Program-made: the position numbers and the translations under genes
Assembly: GCA_964247055.1 (NCBI GenBank)
Contig: OZ176050.1
Coordinates: forward strand, 11,098,001-11,162,000
Length of the DNA: 64,000 bases
Direction of reading: 5' to 3'
DNA from: Paragordius varius
Lineage: Eukaryota; Nematomorpha
Shown: one piece after another, positions 52,481 to 64,000 of the stretch
How the letters are laid out: each line of letters opens with the position of its first letter
Numbering within the stretch: position 1 is the first letter of the stretch
The notes under the pieces: generated by a model
Databases searched by the model: none
Told to the model about the DNA's origin: nothing
Seen by the model: only the letters and a program-made list of their open reading frames with translations

Positions 52481-55400
52481 ATGGGAACGCATATACCAAA
52501 TATACCGGCAGCATTAAATGACCCATCACAAAGTGGAAAAAGTGATATATTTAGCAAACGTTATGGTGACAGTTTTGAAAATGCGAAATACGCCCCTGAA
52601 TCGGACGATACAGATTATGATTTCAAACCTTATTATCAATTATTAAGAAAGGTTTATAATAAAATTTTTAATATTTTAGCTTATTCACTATCGGAAAAAA
52701 CAATATCGAAATCGAACAACCAACCGAGGTTTCGTTAACGTTTTAATATTTATATAGGTCGCCCTGTGGAGAAAGTTGACATACCCGATGAATATTACCA
52801 CAAATCATTTTCACTTGATAATCCTAATGTGCAGGAAATAATTTTCCCCCAAACGCTTGGCAATAATTGGGTTGTATCGGCAAATTTTTTTCATGAAAAA
52901 GTACTCATAAATTTATTAATCATGAAATATAAATGTTTTTATTATTAACAAATTTTTTAGCTAACAAAATATTTGGATGCCATAGAAAATCAAATCGCAA
53001 TTAATGTTTCGAAAAAGTCGGGAAATTTTATCCACGCCTTAAATTACGTGTCCCATTTGCGTGATAATTTAATCAACATAAATAATGACGTAGACACTAT
53101 TAAGTATATTTACAATTTTTATTTTATGGTAAATATTAATTATTTAATTTAATTTATACTCCTTTCAACCTAAAATATTGTTAATAATATTCATGTTAGG
53201 TATTTTTTGCATAGGTTTTAATTTGTATGATATAAGTGCTAAAATTATTAAAAACAGTTTGTTATATTACGCATTATTATAATTTATATTTTTGATTTAA
53301 TCGACTGAAACAAGCAGCTGATTTTTTCAAATTATGGTTAGCTAAACAACATATCTTTATTACAACTGAATTAAAAAAATAATTTCACCCTATTACATTT
53401 TTATTTGCAAGTTTTAATGAATTTATGAAAAATTCAAAATTTTAATGGAAAAAAGTTTGACTTAATTTTTTACTATTTTTTGTGCAACGCCTAATTTAAC
53501 CCAATATTTGGTAAACAAAATATTAAAATTTAAAAACATTCCGAGATTAAAATTTAGCCTATAAAGTGTAAAGGCTTTTGTCGTTTTATCATTTATCGTT
53601 TATATATATTCTTTTTGCATTATAATAACCTAATATTCTTACTGATAAAATTCCAATTTAGGTGCAATTTGGGAAGCTATCAAAATCAATGCATAAAACA
53701 GCATATATATTTGCTCAAACTCAAAATCCGTCTTCAAAATATAATAAATTTGGTTGGCAAGGTGTTTATTTATCAAATTCCATTTTAATAAAATTTAAAT
53801 TATAATCGCTTAAAATTTTATCAAATACTTAATTTAATTTTTGCTTTTGAAAGTTATTAAATTCACAAATTTTAACAAATTGTGAAATGTTTGTTACATT
53901 TATATTCAATATATGCAATAATAAATTTGGACTAAAAAAATTTGTTTTGAAAATCCTCTCCAGTGTTGTCTTTATTACAAGTTTAACTGAATGGGAAATT
54001 AAGTTTTTAATATAATATTCAAAAATAGTCTATAATTTAATTGTAATTTTGTTTGTTTTATACCGCATTGTTGAAGTTTTTATCAACAAATCAGATTAAT
54101 ATTATCTAAATAACAGCATTTTTTAATTTAATATTAAATTGGATTTACCATAATATTAATTTTCTTTCTTAATTTTTTATCTTTTTTCGAATTTCAAAAT
54201 GTTAGCTCAAAATTATGAGTTTGTTAAGCCAATCGCAATCAACCATACAAGTGTTAATGACCAACAATGAATACATGGGCGCGTTTGACTTAATATCATC
54301 CACGCGCGACGTTATACACAAAGATTTGAATGGTGTCAAAAGTTTCAAGTATTACATAACTCCATTTTTTGCAAATCATTAATTAGAAAAATATGAATGT
54401 TTGATAAATCACAAATATGGGTTATTTTTAATTTTTTGGTACAATCTCACAGAATTGTACTTAAATTTAAGATAAATCATAAATTAATTTGTTTTTTACA
54501 AGTTTTAATATCAATAATTGTGTACTCTTAAAATATTTTTTGATGTTACAGAAGATATCATTTATACCATTAATATATATAATTGGTATCAAATCACATA
54601 ATTGATATAATAAAATTAAACATTGCTTTAAATTTGTTATTGCTTTAGACATTTAGAGGCCCAATTACTCGAAATTGAAAATGTCATATTTCGTATGTTA
54701 TGGGCCGATTATATTCAATATGTTTCCACGTTTTTTGGTTTGCAAAACAGTCCAGATACTAATGGATTACTCTTAACACAAGCTTTGAATCAATTCCTCC
54801 TAAACAACCATATTGACACTAAAGTTGATGAAAAAAATAATTTTAATACATTAAACATTCCTCTGTTCGATGATGATATTTTGGGTAAACGCATCTCGGA
54901 ATTAGCCCCAATTATCTATGGGATGTTGTATGTTAAAAATTATTCTTTCATTGAATATTTCAAGGAAGAAAGTTGTTCCAACATTGATTTGCTTATCAAT
55001 CATGTGAGAGGCAATTTTATTTTATTTCTTAACACTTGATTTTGGTAATTAAAGTATCAAATTGCAAATGAGACAAAACGTAAAAAATAAAATCTATCGT
55101 TTTGGGTTACCTTATGAGAAATGAAATTATATATAACACAGATAATGAAAAAGGCAAAACGTAAAAAGTTAAGTTATTTATATTAAGTTATAAAAACAAC
55201 CACATTTTTTAATTCATAATTTTTAATAAAATTTATCGTCGCCGGTTACGAAACGAGACATGTAAATTCTAACACATTCATTTTCTATAATTGTTGATCA
55301 CACACTTTATATCTAAAAAATATATAAAAAACATTTTCTAACTTTTTTTGACGTTTTATCTATCTTTATAAATAAATTTTTACTCAATTCTATTTTACAG

Positions 55401-58400
55401 GCAATTCGGCAAACAGATATGCCATATCCACAAGACATTAATCATCAATCGTTTGATGAAATACTCCCATCTTTTGATATTTCAAGTCTTATAGCTTATT
55501 TCCACAAGCTTTACAGGCAAATGGTTCCCTTGCTTATTAAAATTCGGGTATTAATTTAAAAAATTTTGCAATTATAATAATATTTTAAACATTATTTATG
55601 TTTGTATTGAAATATATGGATTTATATTTAATTGCTGTCTTGATCTATCTATAATCTCAGATATATAATTATTTGAACATAAGGTATCCAAATTTTCAAA
55701 AAATTAAACGATAAAACACAATCATCGATATTTTATTAACCATCCACCATCGTAAAAAGATACTCAACAAATTTTTGCGTATAGATTGATAAAAGTATGT
55801 TTATATATTTTATTATTATAGCTTCTTGCCACTATATTCCTTATATTAGCGCATAATTGTGTTAATATAACTGCTAGTCCATGTCCCAATAATAAAGTTA
55901 TGAATGGCTTGGGTCAATGGTTAAATCAACAAATTTTAACAACCACCATGAATAACATTCATAAATATCGGTAATTAACAATATTATATACATTAATAGT
56001 TAGAGATTAGTAAATTTTAGCTTGCAATTTTTTTATTTTATATAAAATACTATCTAATTATAATTAGTTATAATAATATTTCCCTTTCTTTAATGGACTT
56101 AGTCAAAAAAATATTATTTTTCGCATCATGTTTGTTAAAATCTAAAATTGAACTGTTTTGTTCAAATTAAATAGATAAATAAATATTGTTTTTTTTTTTC
56201 ATTCTTTTGGTTTAAAAAGATGTCTTTGACACTAAAAATTATTTAATTTGTAAGCGCATACATGCATTTACCTGGTATCCAAAAACTCTGGCTTTAAAAA
56301 AATTAAAAAAAGTTAACTATTTGGTATAATAATAAATATTTTGCCTAATTAATTATGGACACGTTTTAACTAATATGTATTAATATAGAACTATGTCAAG
56401 TGATAAACCTATTACCCCGCCTGAAAGTGAAATCAAAAAGGTTATGTCAAAATTGCATACGGCATATTCTAACATACACAATTATGTTCGGGAAGAATTT
56501 GTCAAAATTCTGCAAAAATGGAATCTTTCATTCGTAAGTTACAAATATTTTTTGAGTACTACATATTAATACTTTTATAATTTTTTTAATTTTTTTCATT
56601 AAATTAAGCAATTAAATGGAAACAATAGTTCATCAATGTATAGTTGGAAATATATTGTAAATTAAATAATTTGGTTAAAATTAGATTTATATATTATATT
56701 TTAATTTCAGTAATAACTGAAAAATAAAAAAATTTAATAAAATGTTTATTATTTTTAATATAACGATAAAATGTTTATGTGTTTTATCATGCCATATATC
56801 TTATTCAAAAAAGAAAATATGTAATTGATTATTTTAAAAATATTTTTATGCGATTAATTACAGCATGATTCAATTTTTGTTTTAAAAAAATTTAAAACGA
56901 TAATTATGTATATACCCTAATATATAACATATATAATACCATATACGAGTTAATTTTTTAGAAAAATAATATATTTCTTTGTATATATTGAAATATTTTC
57001 TTTAATATCTTTTTATGTATCTTAGAATCCTCTATTTCTAACGGATAAAAAATTTAATACCACATTATCATCGAATACTTTAAAATTTTGCTCCACAAAA
57101 ACAACCTCAATCAATAAAACAGATATTTACCCCGAACTTTTTGAATTGGCACAAATATTAAATGAAGAAAAAAACACTGAATTAACGCAATTATTTCTTA
57201 GTTTATCACATTTACAATCTTTTTATCAATCATCCATAAATTATATTTCAAATATTCTCTTACCTTTATCGACAATGCCTGTTTCCAGTATTGCTAATAC
57301 CCAAAATTTAGAAGAAAAATTAATTAATGGTACTTTAGAAAATATCATAGATATAGAGAATTTTGAAGAAAACAAACCTCTTAAAGATCCTAAAAATATG
57401 CCAACTAACCATATTAGTCAATTACAGTCAAACGATGAAAGTAATCTATCAAATGATAATCATAATTCAAATATAAATCCTTTTTCTGATGATGATGAAA
57501 ACACCAAAAATTTTAATGAAGCAAAATTTGTTAGTAATATAAAATTAAGCGCGGAAAATGGTGTAAATGGTCATATACCATCAGATAATCAGTCGGACAT
57601 ATCTTCAAACAGCTATATATCACATAAAAATAATAATGATATTAATAATGTCATGGAAATAAAAAATGATGATTTACCTAAAAGCAATTTCGATTACGAA
57701 AGCAAAGACTTGGCTGAAAACAAATTTTTGAAGCAAATACAAAAAATTGTTTTTGGCGTTTTGGAATATATCGTTCAAAAGATTAGGAATGATTTGAAGT
57801 TTGTATCTAAAAATTTAGTTTATTTCTTTTTAACTTTGTTTAAATTGAATTTTTAACAACTCCTGGCGATTATGCCTCTGTGCAAAAGTTTGAGATTTAA
57901 TATTTATTTTATACTTTATTTACGACGTATTTCCGAATCTTATTAATCGTTGTTACCCCGACAATGAGTGTATTGTAGTAATATAGAATTTATTTATCAA
58001 TAATAAAAGTGTATATTTATAAAAATATCATTGCATTTTTGATTTCAGATGCGTACAAAATAAAGAACGGTGGAAACCATTGGATACGATCAACCCATCT
58101 TTCATCAAAATATTTCAAAACGGTAATTACTTTTTTAAAATTATTTTTTAAACATTATGTAATTTATCGAAATATATATTTTTTATTTTTTCTTGAATGC
58201 TCACCTTTTTAATCATCTAATAGATTTCACATCTATACCTGCCACATATAATGGAGTGGATTATGATAATGACAACTTTAAGGATATAAAAACTGACAAT
58301 TTTATATTTCAAAACTTTTCATACCAATTGACAAAGTATATTTATTTAGTTGAGTTTAAATGATATAACTTTAATTTAATTAATAATGATTATATTTGTA

Positions 58401-61400
58401 TTTATATTTAGTTCTACCCTACACTTGCTACTAATTTTGACGATATTATTCCACCTATCTCGCCACATACCATATGCGAGGAAGTCATTGTTTAATACCA
58501 TAAATCATTTGCTCAAGGTTATTTGATTGGAAAAAAATTTTTTTATAAAATAAGCTTAGGATTATTATCGTTTTTGAAATTTTATTGCCTTTAAATTTAG
58601 AAAGTCCATTTTGAATGCAGTAAACTTTTATTTATCTAAACAAATCAACCGCACGAAAAAATGACATTTATATAGAGAGAGATTACCTTTAAAATTATGT
58701 AAAATATTCTTTTTTATGCGAAAAAAGCACTTAATATTTACGTTATAACTTAGCTAAAGCTGAATTTCGTCAAACCCTATTAAAATTATTATAAAGGATG
58801 AGGCGAGCCGGTTCAAAGGTTTTTTAATATTGGTTATTAGGGATAGTGAAAAAAATCGCTTAAAATAGTTTTTAGCATCTCAAAAAAAATACAGGGCATA
58901 ATTTCCCTTACAACAGAGCTAATTCTTTAAAATGTTTCATGACAACTATATTTTAATTTATATCACACAATTAGTCATTTAACCACAACTCTTATGACTC
59001 TCTCCTTGGGGCTGGTGCAATACAAACAGCCGGGTTGAAAACTATTTCAATAAAGCATTTAGGTATAAATTATTTAAAATTAAATATATATTTTAACATA
59101 TTACATGATTACATATCATTTACGATTGAAATTCACCCTCGAACAATTCAAACTTACCCTAAAAATAAATTATGTCTTTTTGGGCTAATATAACTCATCA
59201 TTAATATGAAATATATTCTCATGGCATAGTTTATTATTTTTTCAGTTAATTTTTTAAAAAAATCATTTTTTTAAAAATATAAAAAAACATAGGTAATTTT
59301 GAACTTTTAAAAACACATAATTTATTTTAGGGTGAATTTATATCGTACGAGGGTGAATTTGAACTATAAATGGTATATTAATTTAAATAATTTTTGGCAG
59401 TTATATTGCACAGTAATCTACAACTTTTAAGTCATTTTATTCCGGTGTATTACAATACATGGTCATCCCCCTCACATAGTCAAACAATGCACAAAAATGG
59501 AATCATTAACTCTAAATCAATTTGTAAATATTCTCAACAAATAATTAAAGTACGTCTTATTTTTATCCTATTATTCTTGCGCATTGAGCGCTTTTTTTGT
59601 TAGTTTTTTCCTTAGTGTAGTATATTTCTATGGTAAATTATTTGGTAATAGGAAATTAGTTTAATGTAAAGTGATTACATATGGCTTTTATATGATTGAT
59701 TTATATTTATGTCTACCATTTATTTTCGTTATAAATTTTTTAATCTGATTATAATAAATTTTCAGGAGTATCAAACCCATTCTGAACATATACAAATGAA
59801 AATCTGTGAAATTATGGAACAAAATTTTAACAAATACATTTCAGAGGTAAGAAAAGAATCTTTATTATTATATATTTGCAACATATGTACGTATATGTTT
59901 ATACATACTTGAAGAAATTTTCAGCGCAAAAAACGAAATATAGCTACTTTAATAAATTTTATCGCTTGTATGGATACCGAGATTAAATCTTGGTAAATAA
60001 GATTAAACAAAGGTTTGGCGTGGGCGTCTCTGCATCGATTTGGGTCGTCGAAGTGTGCTTGCTTTAATATATACCATTTAAAATTTAAATTCACCATTAA
60101 ACAATTCACATTTACCCTTGAACTACTCAAATTCACCCTCGAATAAAATATATGTTTTATTACCTATATTTTTATATATTTTTAAAATTTAAAATACTGA
60201 AAAAAATAACAAACTATGCCATAAAGATATATTTATATTAATAATGAGTTATATTAGTTAGAAAACACATAATTTAATTTTAGGGTGAATTTAAATTTTT
60301 CACGGGTGAATTTGAACTGTAAATGGTATATTTTTGGGACATGTTCTCTCCGTTATGCATTTGCACGATATGAGCGTACTATTGGACACGCATTTAATTT
60401 ACAATAGGATTTAATAATTGTATCCTTTGTAATCTGGGGGCTATTTATGTAGCAAACCATGAGATTTTCTGTGTTTTTGATTGATTCGGGTTTCTGTTGT
60501 TTTTGTGAGCGAGAGCGTTACAAGCATAGGTCAAAGCAAGGTGGATCCCAACTTCTTACAGGTTGACTTTGTTTTTATATGGTTATGGATTTTTTTTGTG
60601 AGCATAAACTTAATAGATATATTTTTATCCACCCATTTCTTAAAAGATGAGATAGTGTAGTGTTTAGGTTACATACATCAGTAAAAATGATCCCTAAATA
60701 GGAGAAATTCATTATTATTTCATACTTGTTATATTCAATTATTGTTCTTGGGATATTATCGTTTTTATTATGTGATTGGTTTTTGCAGGGTAAGCAATTG
60801 AAATTATTATTATTATTGATAAGTTTTAAATATATTTTGGATCAGGGCAACGCTTTGACGACCTGGATGCCCACGCCAAACTTGGTTAAATCTTATCCAT
60901 CAAGATCTAAACTCATTATCCCTACATCCTGAACACGTTCAGGACAAAGAATTATGCTCTGCTTATTTTAAATTATTCTAATTATAATGATTATCGCTTT
61001 AATAAAACTAAGCTACTAAATATTTTTTTCTTAACTTACACATTTTTTTATTACCAGTGGGAAGTCAAAGCTCCGACCCCTTCTCCGGTGTTTATGGTTT
61101 TGGTCAAGCAATTAGATGGCCTTTATGACAACCTTTTACGTTTTCTGGACGATGAATCAACAAAAGTTTATTATTTCTATATTTTTTATAACCTTATTAA
61201 TTTTATATAGTTTTGAGCCTATAAAATACCCAATTATACTCATTTATATTGACCGAGTCCCATTATTTTTGATAAATTGAATACATAGCTGAGTAAAACT
61301 ACAAATGGTTGAAATTCAACAATTTGTATCTATCATACAGTTCATTTAATTATGTACAAAATTTGTTTTATACATTCGCTTCTGTATTACCAATTTTCAA

Positions 61401-62096
61401 ACAATTGGGTTCTGTATATTTTTATTGGCCTATCTTAACCCAATAGTTTTATATAAATTATACATGTTTTTGGCATTTAAGCAATTTATAGCGTGTATCT
61501 GCAACAAAATAAAATTTATAAACATAACATTATACATGCTATTTCATTATATTTTTACAGTATATTATTTACAATTCAATATCACCCTCGAACAATTCAA
61601 ATTTACCCTCAAATAAAATATATGTTTTTTAATTTAAAATTTTCTAAATTTTTATATATTTTTGAAAAATAAAAATTTTGTTTAAATTAAATTAATATTG
61701 AAAAAATAATTAACTATGACATTAATATATATTTTTTATTAATAATGAGTTATATTGGTTCGATAACACATAATTATTGTTAGGGTGAATTTGAATTGTT
61801 CAAGGGGGAATTTGTTCGAGGGTGAATTTGAATTGTTCAGGGGGGAATTTGAATTGTTCAAGGGTGAATTTGAACAATAAATGGTATATATATTATATTA
61901 CAAACAGGCTTTGATGGAGTCAACAAACTTGACAATCAAAAATTTGTTGAAATCAAAAGTCCAACAACTCGGCATAAAGAATGATGGGGGTCCCAGGTGT
62001 GGCGTTTTAATATCCGAACTGCTATATTATTACAAACATATATCACGTTTTGGGTTAAATACCAATTTGAATGATTACGATTTTTTGTGGGAATGA
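52481..62096 (+). CDS. VPS54: VPS54, GARP tethering-complex subunit
   Basis: A GARP complex subunit that tethers endosome-derived vesicles to the trans-Golgi network. Exons: 52481-52651, 52680-52728, 52758-52900, 52961-53103, 53662-53761, 54206-54348, 54649-55003, 55401-55547, 55822-55970, 56389-56533, 57026-57798, 58049-58122, 58224-58335, 58412-58517, 58975-59062, 59401-59549, 59766-59846, 61058-61165, 61908-62096. These give 3225 nt, about 1074 aa, slightly longer than human (977). Family text includes IPAALNDPSQSGK, KSFSLDNPNVQEIIFP, LTKYLDAIENQIA, STIQVLMTNNEYMGAFDL, NKERWKPLD, LLGAGAIQTAGLKTI, WEVKAPTPSPVF and the C-terminal IKNDGGPRCGVL. Exon 11 (773 nt) contains an Asn/Ser/Asp-rich insertion of roughly 140 residues that accounts for the extra length. 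Borders of exons 5, 10 and 11 rest on phase and weak similarity. Confidence 0.92.
52652..52679 (+). other. Ultrashort 28-nt intron 1 of VPS54
   Basis: GTTTATA at the donor, AATATTTTAG at the acceptor. Removal changes frame and yields LLRKLIHYRKKQYRNR, which joins in phase through the next intron to the conserved DIPDEYYHKSFSLDNP. Reading straight through instead ends at a stop within 30 codons. Confidence 0.87.
52729..52757 (+). other. Ultrashort 29-nt intron 2 of VPS54
   Basis: GTTTCG at the donor, TTTATATAG at the acceptor. It follows a 49-nt exon. Its 29 nt must be removed for exon 2 to meet exon 3 in frame, so this intron and the 28-nt one support each other. Confidence 0.87.
59114..59375. 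mobile_element. Third-family TIR-minisatellite MITE, copy A
   Basis: The 262-bp element starts TATCATTTACGATTG and ends TATAAATGGTA before TA. Its arms carry inverted copies of a unit with core AATTCACCCTCGAACAATTC, whose period is 21 bp. It occupies most of VPS54 intron 15 and ends 25 bp before the acceptor at 59400. Confidence 0.82.
59985..60955 (-). mobile_element. Broken LINE fragment with inverted ends
   Basis: The minus strand near 60720-60620 reads IIMNFSYLGIIFTDVCN, a typical post-RT LINE motif (F-YLG). The two outer edges share, in inverted orientation, TTTGGCGTGGGC followed by GTCGTC; on one strand this translates as DDLDAHAKL-type text. A 257-bp MITE (60072-60328) is inserted in it. 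It lies in VPS54 intron 17. The clade is not determined. Confidence 0.6.
60072..60328. mobile_element. Third-family TIR-minisatellite MITE, copy B
   Basis: TA-TACCATTTAAAATT on the left and GTAAATGGTA-TA on the right. Inside are arms with AATTCACC and TTACCCTTGAAC units mirrored by AGGGTGAATTT. The 257-bp element is nested in a LINE fragment, so it is younger than that fragment. Confidence 0.83.
61563..61886. mobile_element. Third-family TIR-minisatellite MITE, copy C
   Basis: TA-TATTATTTACAATTC on the left, CAATAAATGGTA-TA on the right. The right arm has about five units with core GGGTGAATTTGAATTGTTCA, some truncated; the left arm has about two. The 324-bp element ends 21 bp before the acceptor of the last VPS54 exon. 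Confidence 0.82.
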
Positions 62097-64000
62097 AAAT
62101 TAATTTATAGTTAAAAATGTGTGCAAATCAATATATGCATCATGCTACAACATCATTCCATTTATATTTTATATAAAACAAATTAAATGCGTTATATTAT
62201 ATAAATTTATATTATTCATAAAAATAAATATTTTTTACATTTATTTTTGAATATTGATAAAACATATTCTTTTGGAATCTGAGAAGCGGTTTACATGTCG
62301 ATTAATTATGGTAAATAATTGAAGCAAATCATCCGAATTATTGAAATTACTTGGGTTATTTGGAAATGTGATGGAATCATATTTTGAGTCTCAGCCAAAA
62401 TTCGCACAAGCCCCTTTAAAAAAAGTGGAATTGCGCAAGAGATATATATATATATATATATTTGTATATTATAAAATAAAATTCCTATGTCGTGAAAACT
62501 ATACTTCACATGTCTTCAGATTATGGCTCATTCGGTGTAAAATTTTGAATACTTGTTTACGGTTTTTATAATGAGCTTCATCGGTTTCCTCCGTTACAAA
62601 CATATAATATATACCGCTGTTCTTTAACAACCTTCTGACAATTAAAAACAGATTGTGTTGCATTACTTTGATACCCCTAGTCCATTAATCACTTCTCTAA
62701 TACTTCTATTTTAGCATGCCAAAAGCTGTTAGGTTTAGGAGCCGGGCATATCAAGAAAAAAATGGCAATATTATGGTCATTTTTAAAATTATTAAAAACC
62801 GAATGAAAGTGCCCCTGATATTTAATTTTAAAAAACCATTTGTGCAAATATAACTAAATTTTTAAGCTCCCTATGGTTTTGTTGTAAGGATTTGGAATGC
62901 CCTTGCAGTACATAATTTTAAGCCAAAAAAATTTGAGGGTCGCGTTCCACATAAGGAATATTGACCCAACTTAATGATTTTAAACAGTGAGCTGTTTTTA
63001 AAGAATTTTTGTTGTAAATTTATTTATTATCAAAATGGCTAATTTCAATAATACATAAATGTACGAGCTTGTTTTGAGATTAATCAAAGACCAAATGTAA
63101 AAAATAGGAGTTTTGATCAAAAGTTATTGGAAAATTCCGTAAAATTTTTTTAGCGAGTTTGAAAATTTTTTTTTAAATAAATAACAGATTTGTCAGAAGA
63201 GTTATACACTAAATAACTTTAAAAACATATTATATACCCGTTCGGTACTCGAAAATGTTAATCTTTTTAATTATTTTAAACCTCAAATGGATAATTAACC
63301 TTAATTTTACATTTATGAAACAAAATTTTTTTTATTTTGCATTATATACTTACAAAGCTAAATTTATCAGGCACTTAACGGGTTACTATACTGGCAGCAA
63401 TCTATTTCGTAGATATGGAAGCTGGTTCAAAAAAACGACCTGGTTAGAAGAGATTGGGACATTGATACTCAAACCGAGGCCCTTAAAGATCTTTTTATGG
63501 CCCCGAATTAAATTTTTATTACTTTTATTATTTAATTGCTTAAAAATAATAATTTTAAATTTTTTACAATAATCATTTCAATGCTTAAAATATGTTTTTT
63601 AATCAATTATGGAATTTTGATGAATATAATTTCTGGTTTTTTCTTTGAAACTCATCTTCTGTTTTGATCATACGCATCGTGTTAAAGAATTTATCGATCA
63701 TAATGATTTTAGTTTAGGAGAAATATGTAAAGATAGCAAAGGACAAGGGTGTATTGAGTTTAATAAAGATAATATGTTTTAGTATATATTCATTGTTTTT
63801 TTCTCAACTTACCTGGAGGCGGCCTATTTTAAAGGAGATATGATAAAAGACATAGGTATATGGTGGATTGGTCTGTTTTAATAACCAGATCTGTAAAAAA
63901 TTATTAGTTTATATTAGGTTAAGTTTATTAGAAAATGTTAAATATTTGCATAAACTGCAAAATATTTTGGTGCACCGATTTAAGTTATAAGTGTCCACAT
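62097..64000. other. Downstream region, no supported gene
   Basis: AATAAA at 62223-62228, 127 nt after the VPS54 stop, is a plausible poly(A) signal. Beyond it two plus-strand stretches look somewhat protein-like. One is about 62335-62440 (LLGLFGNVMESYFESQPK). The other is 63417-63511, which follows a TTTCGTAG acceptor-like string and reads KNDLVRRDWDIDTQTEALK to a TAA. They may be exons of an unseen gene or chance frames; I do not recognise either. Confidence 0.3.

Noticed and set aside
59063-59400. Intron created wholesale by MITE copy A (introner-type origin)
   Set aside because: 51 bp and 25 bp of ordinary intron remain on either side of the element, so it looks inserted into an existing intron of about 76 nt.
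62716-62800. Frame reading LLGLGAGHIKKK, slightly like the VPS54 LLGAGA motif
   Set aside because: The likeness covers only a few residues and lies beyond the VPS54 stop. A partial duplicate exon cannot be supported.

Overview
The window is AT-rich animal DNA carrying four spliced host genes and many transposable elements. The metazoan assignment rests on a mitochondrial-type pyruvate carboxylase, a CD109/alpha-2-macroglobulin-like thioester-family protein, an ethanolamine kinase and the GARP subunit VPS54. TAA, TAG and TGA are all used as stops, so the code looks standard. Hits to named taxa could not be checked. A small AT-rich, fast-evolving or early-branching animal is plausible, but the phylum is undetermined.

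Layout. An ethanolamine kinase (minus, 186-2147, 4 exons) is followed by 5.7 kb of mostly featureless DNA with one hAT-type relic. The CD109-like gene (plus, 7886-39110, 35 exons, about 2063 codons) has introns swollen by transposons: a fold-back Penelope-like fragment, small MITEs, a DD34E Tc1/mariner-type element, two tandem non-autonomous relatives, two different LINEs and another minisatellite-TIR element. Convergent to it lies pyruvate carboxylase (minus, 40009-52344, 21 exons, about 1205 aa). Its start codon is only 136 bp from that of the divergent VPS54 gene (plus, 52481-62096, 19 exons, about 1074 aa). The last 1.9 kb holds no gene I can support.

For all four genes the exon chains join in phase and the total lengths divide by three, so the models are internally consistent. 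They are housekeeping or surface proteins with no evident shared pathway. Ethanolamine kinase makes phosphoethanolamine for phospholipids, PC refills oxaloacetate in mitochondria, VPS54 tethers endosome-derived vesicles at the trans-Golgi, and the CD109-like protein should sit on the cell surface.

Two features stand out. First, four ultrashort introns (24, 28, 29 and 32 nt) all lie within about 155-220 coding nucleotides of a start codon, while every other intron I modelled is 60 nt or longer. Second, at least three unrelated-looking transposon families share TACCATTT-type ends and TA target sites. Their terminal inverted repeats are built of tandem 21-bp units of different sequence but identical period, which is two turns of DNA.
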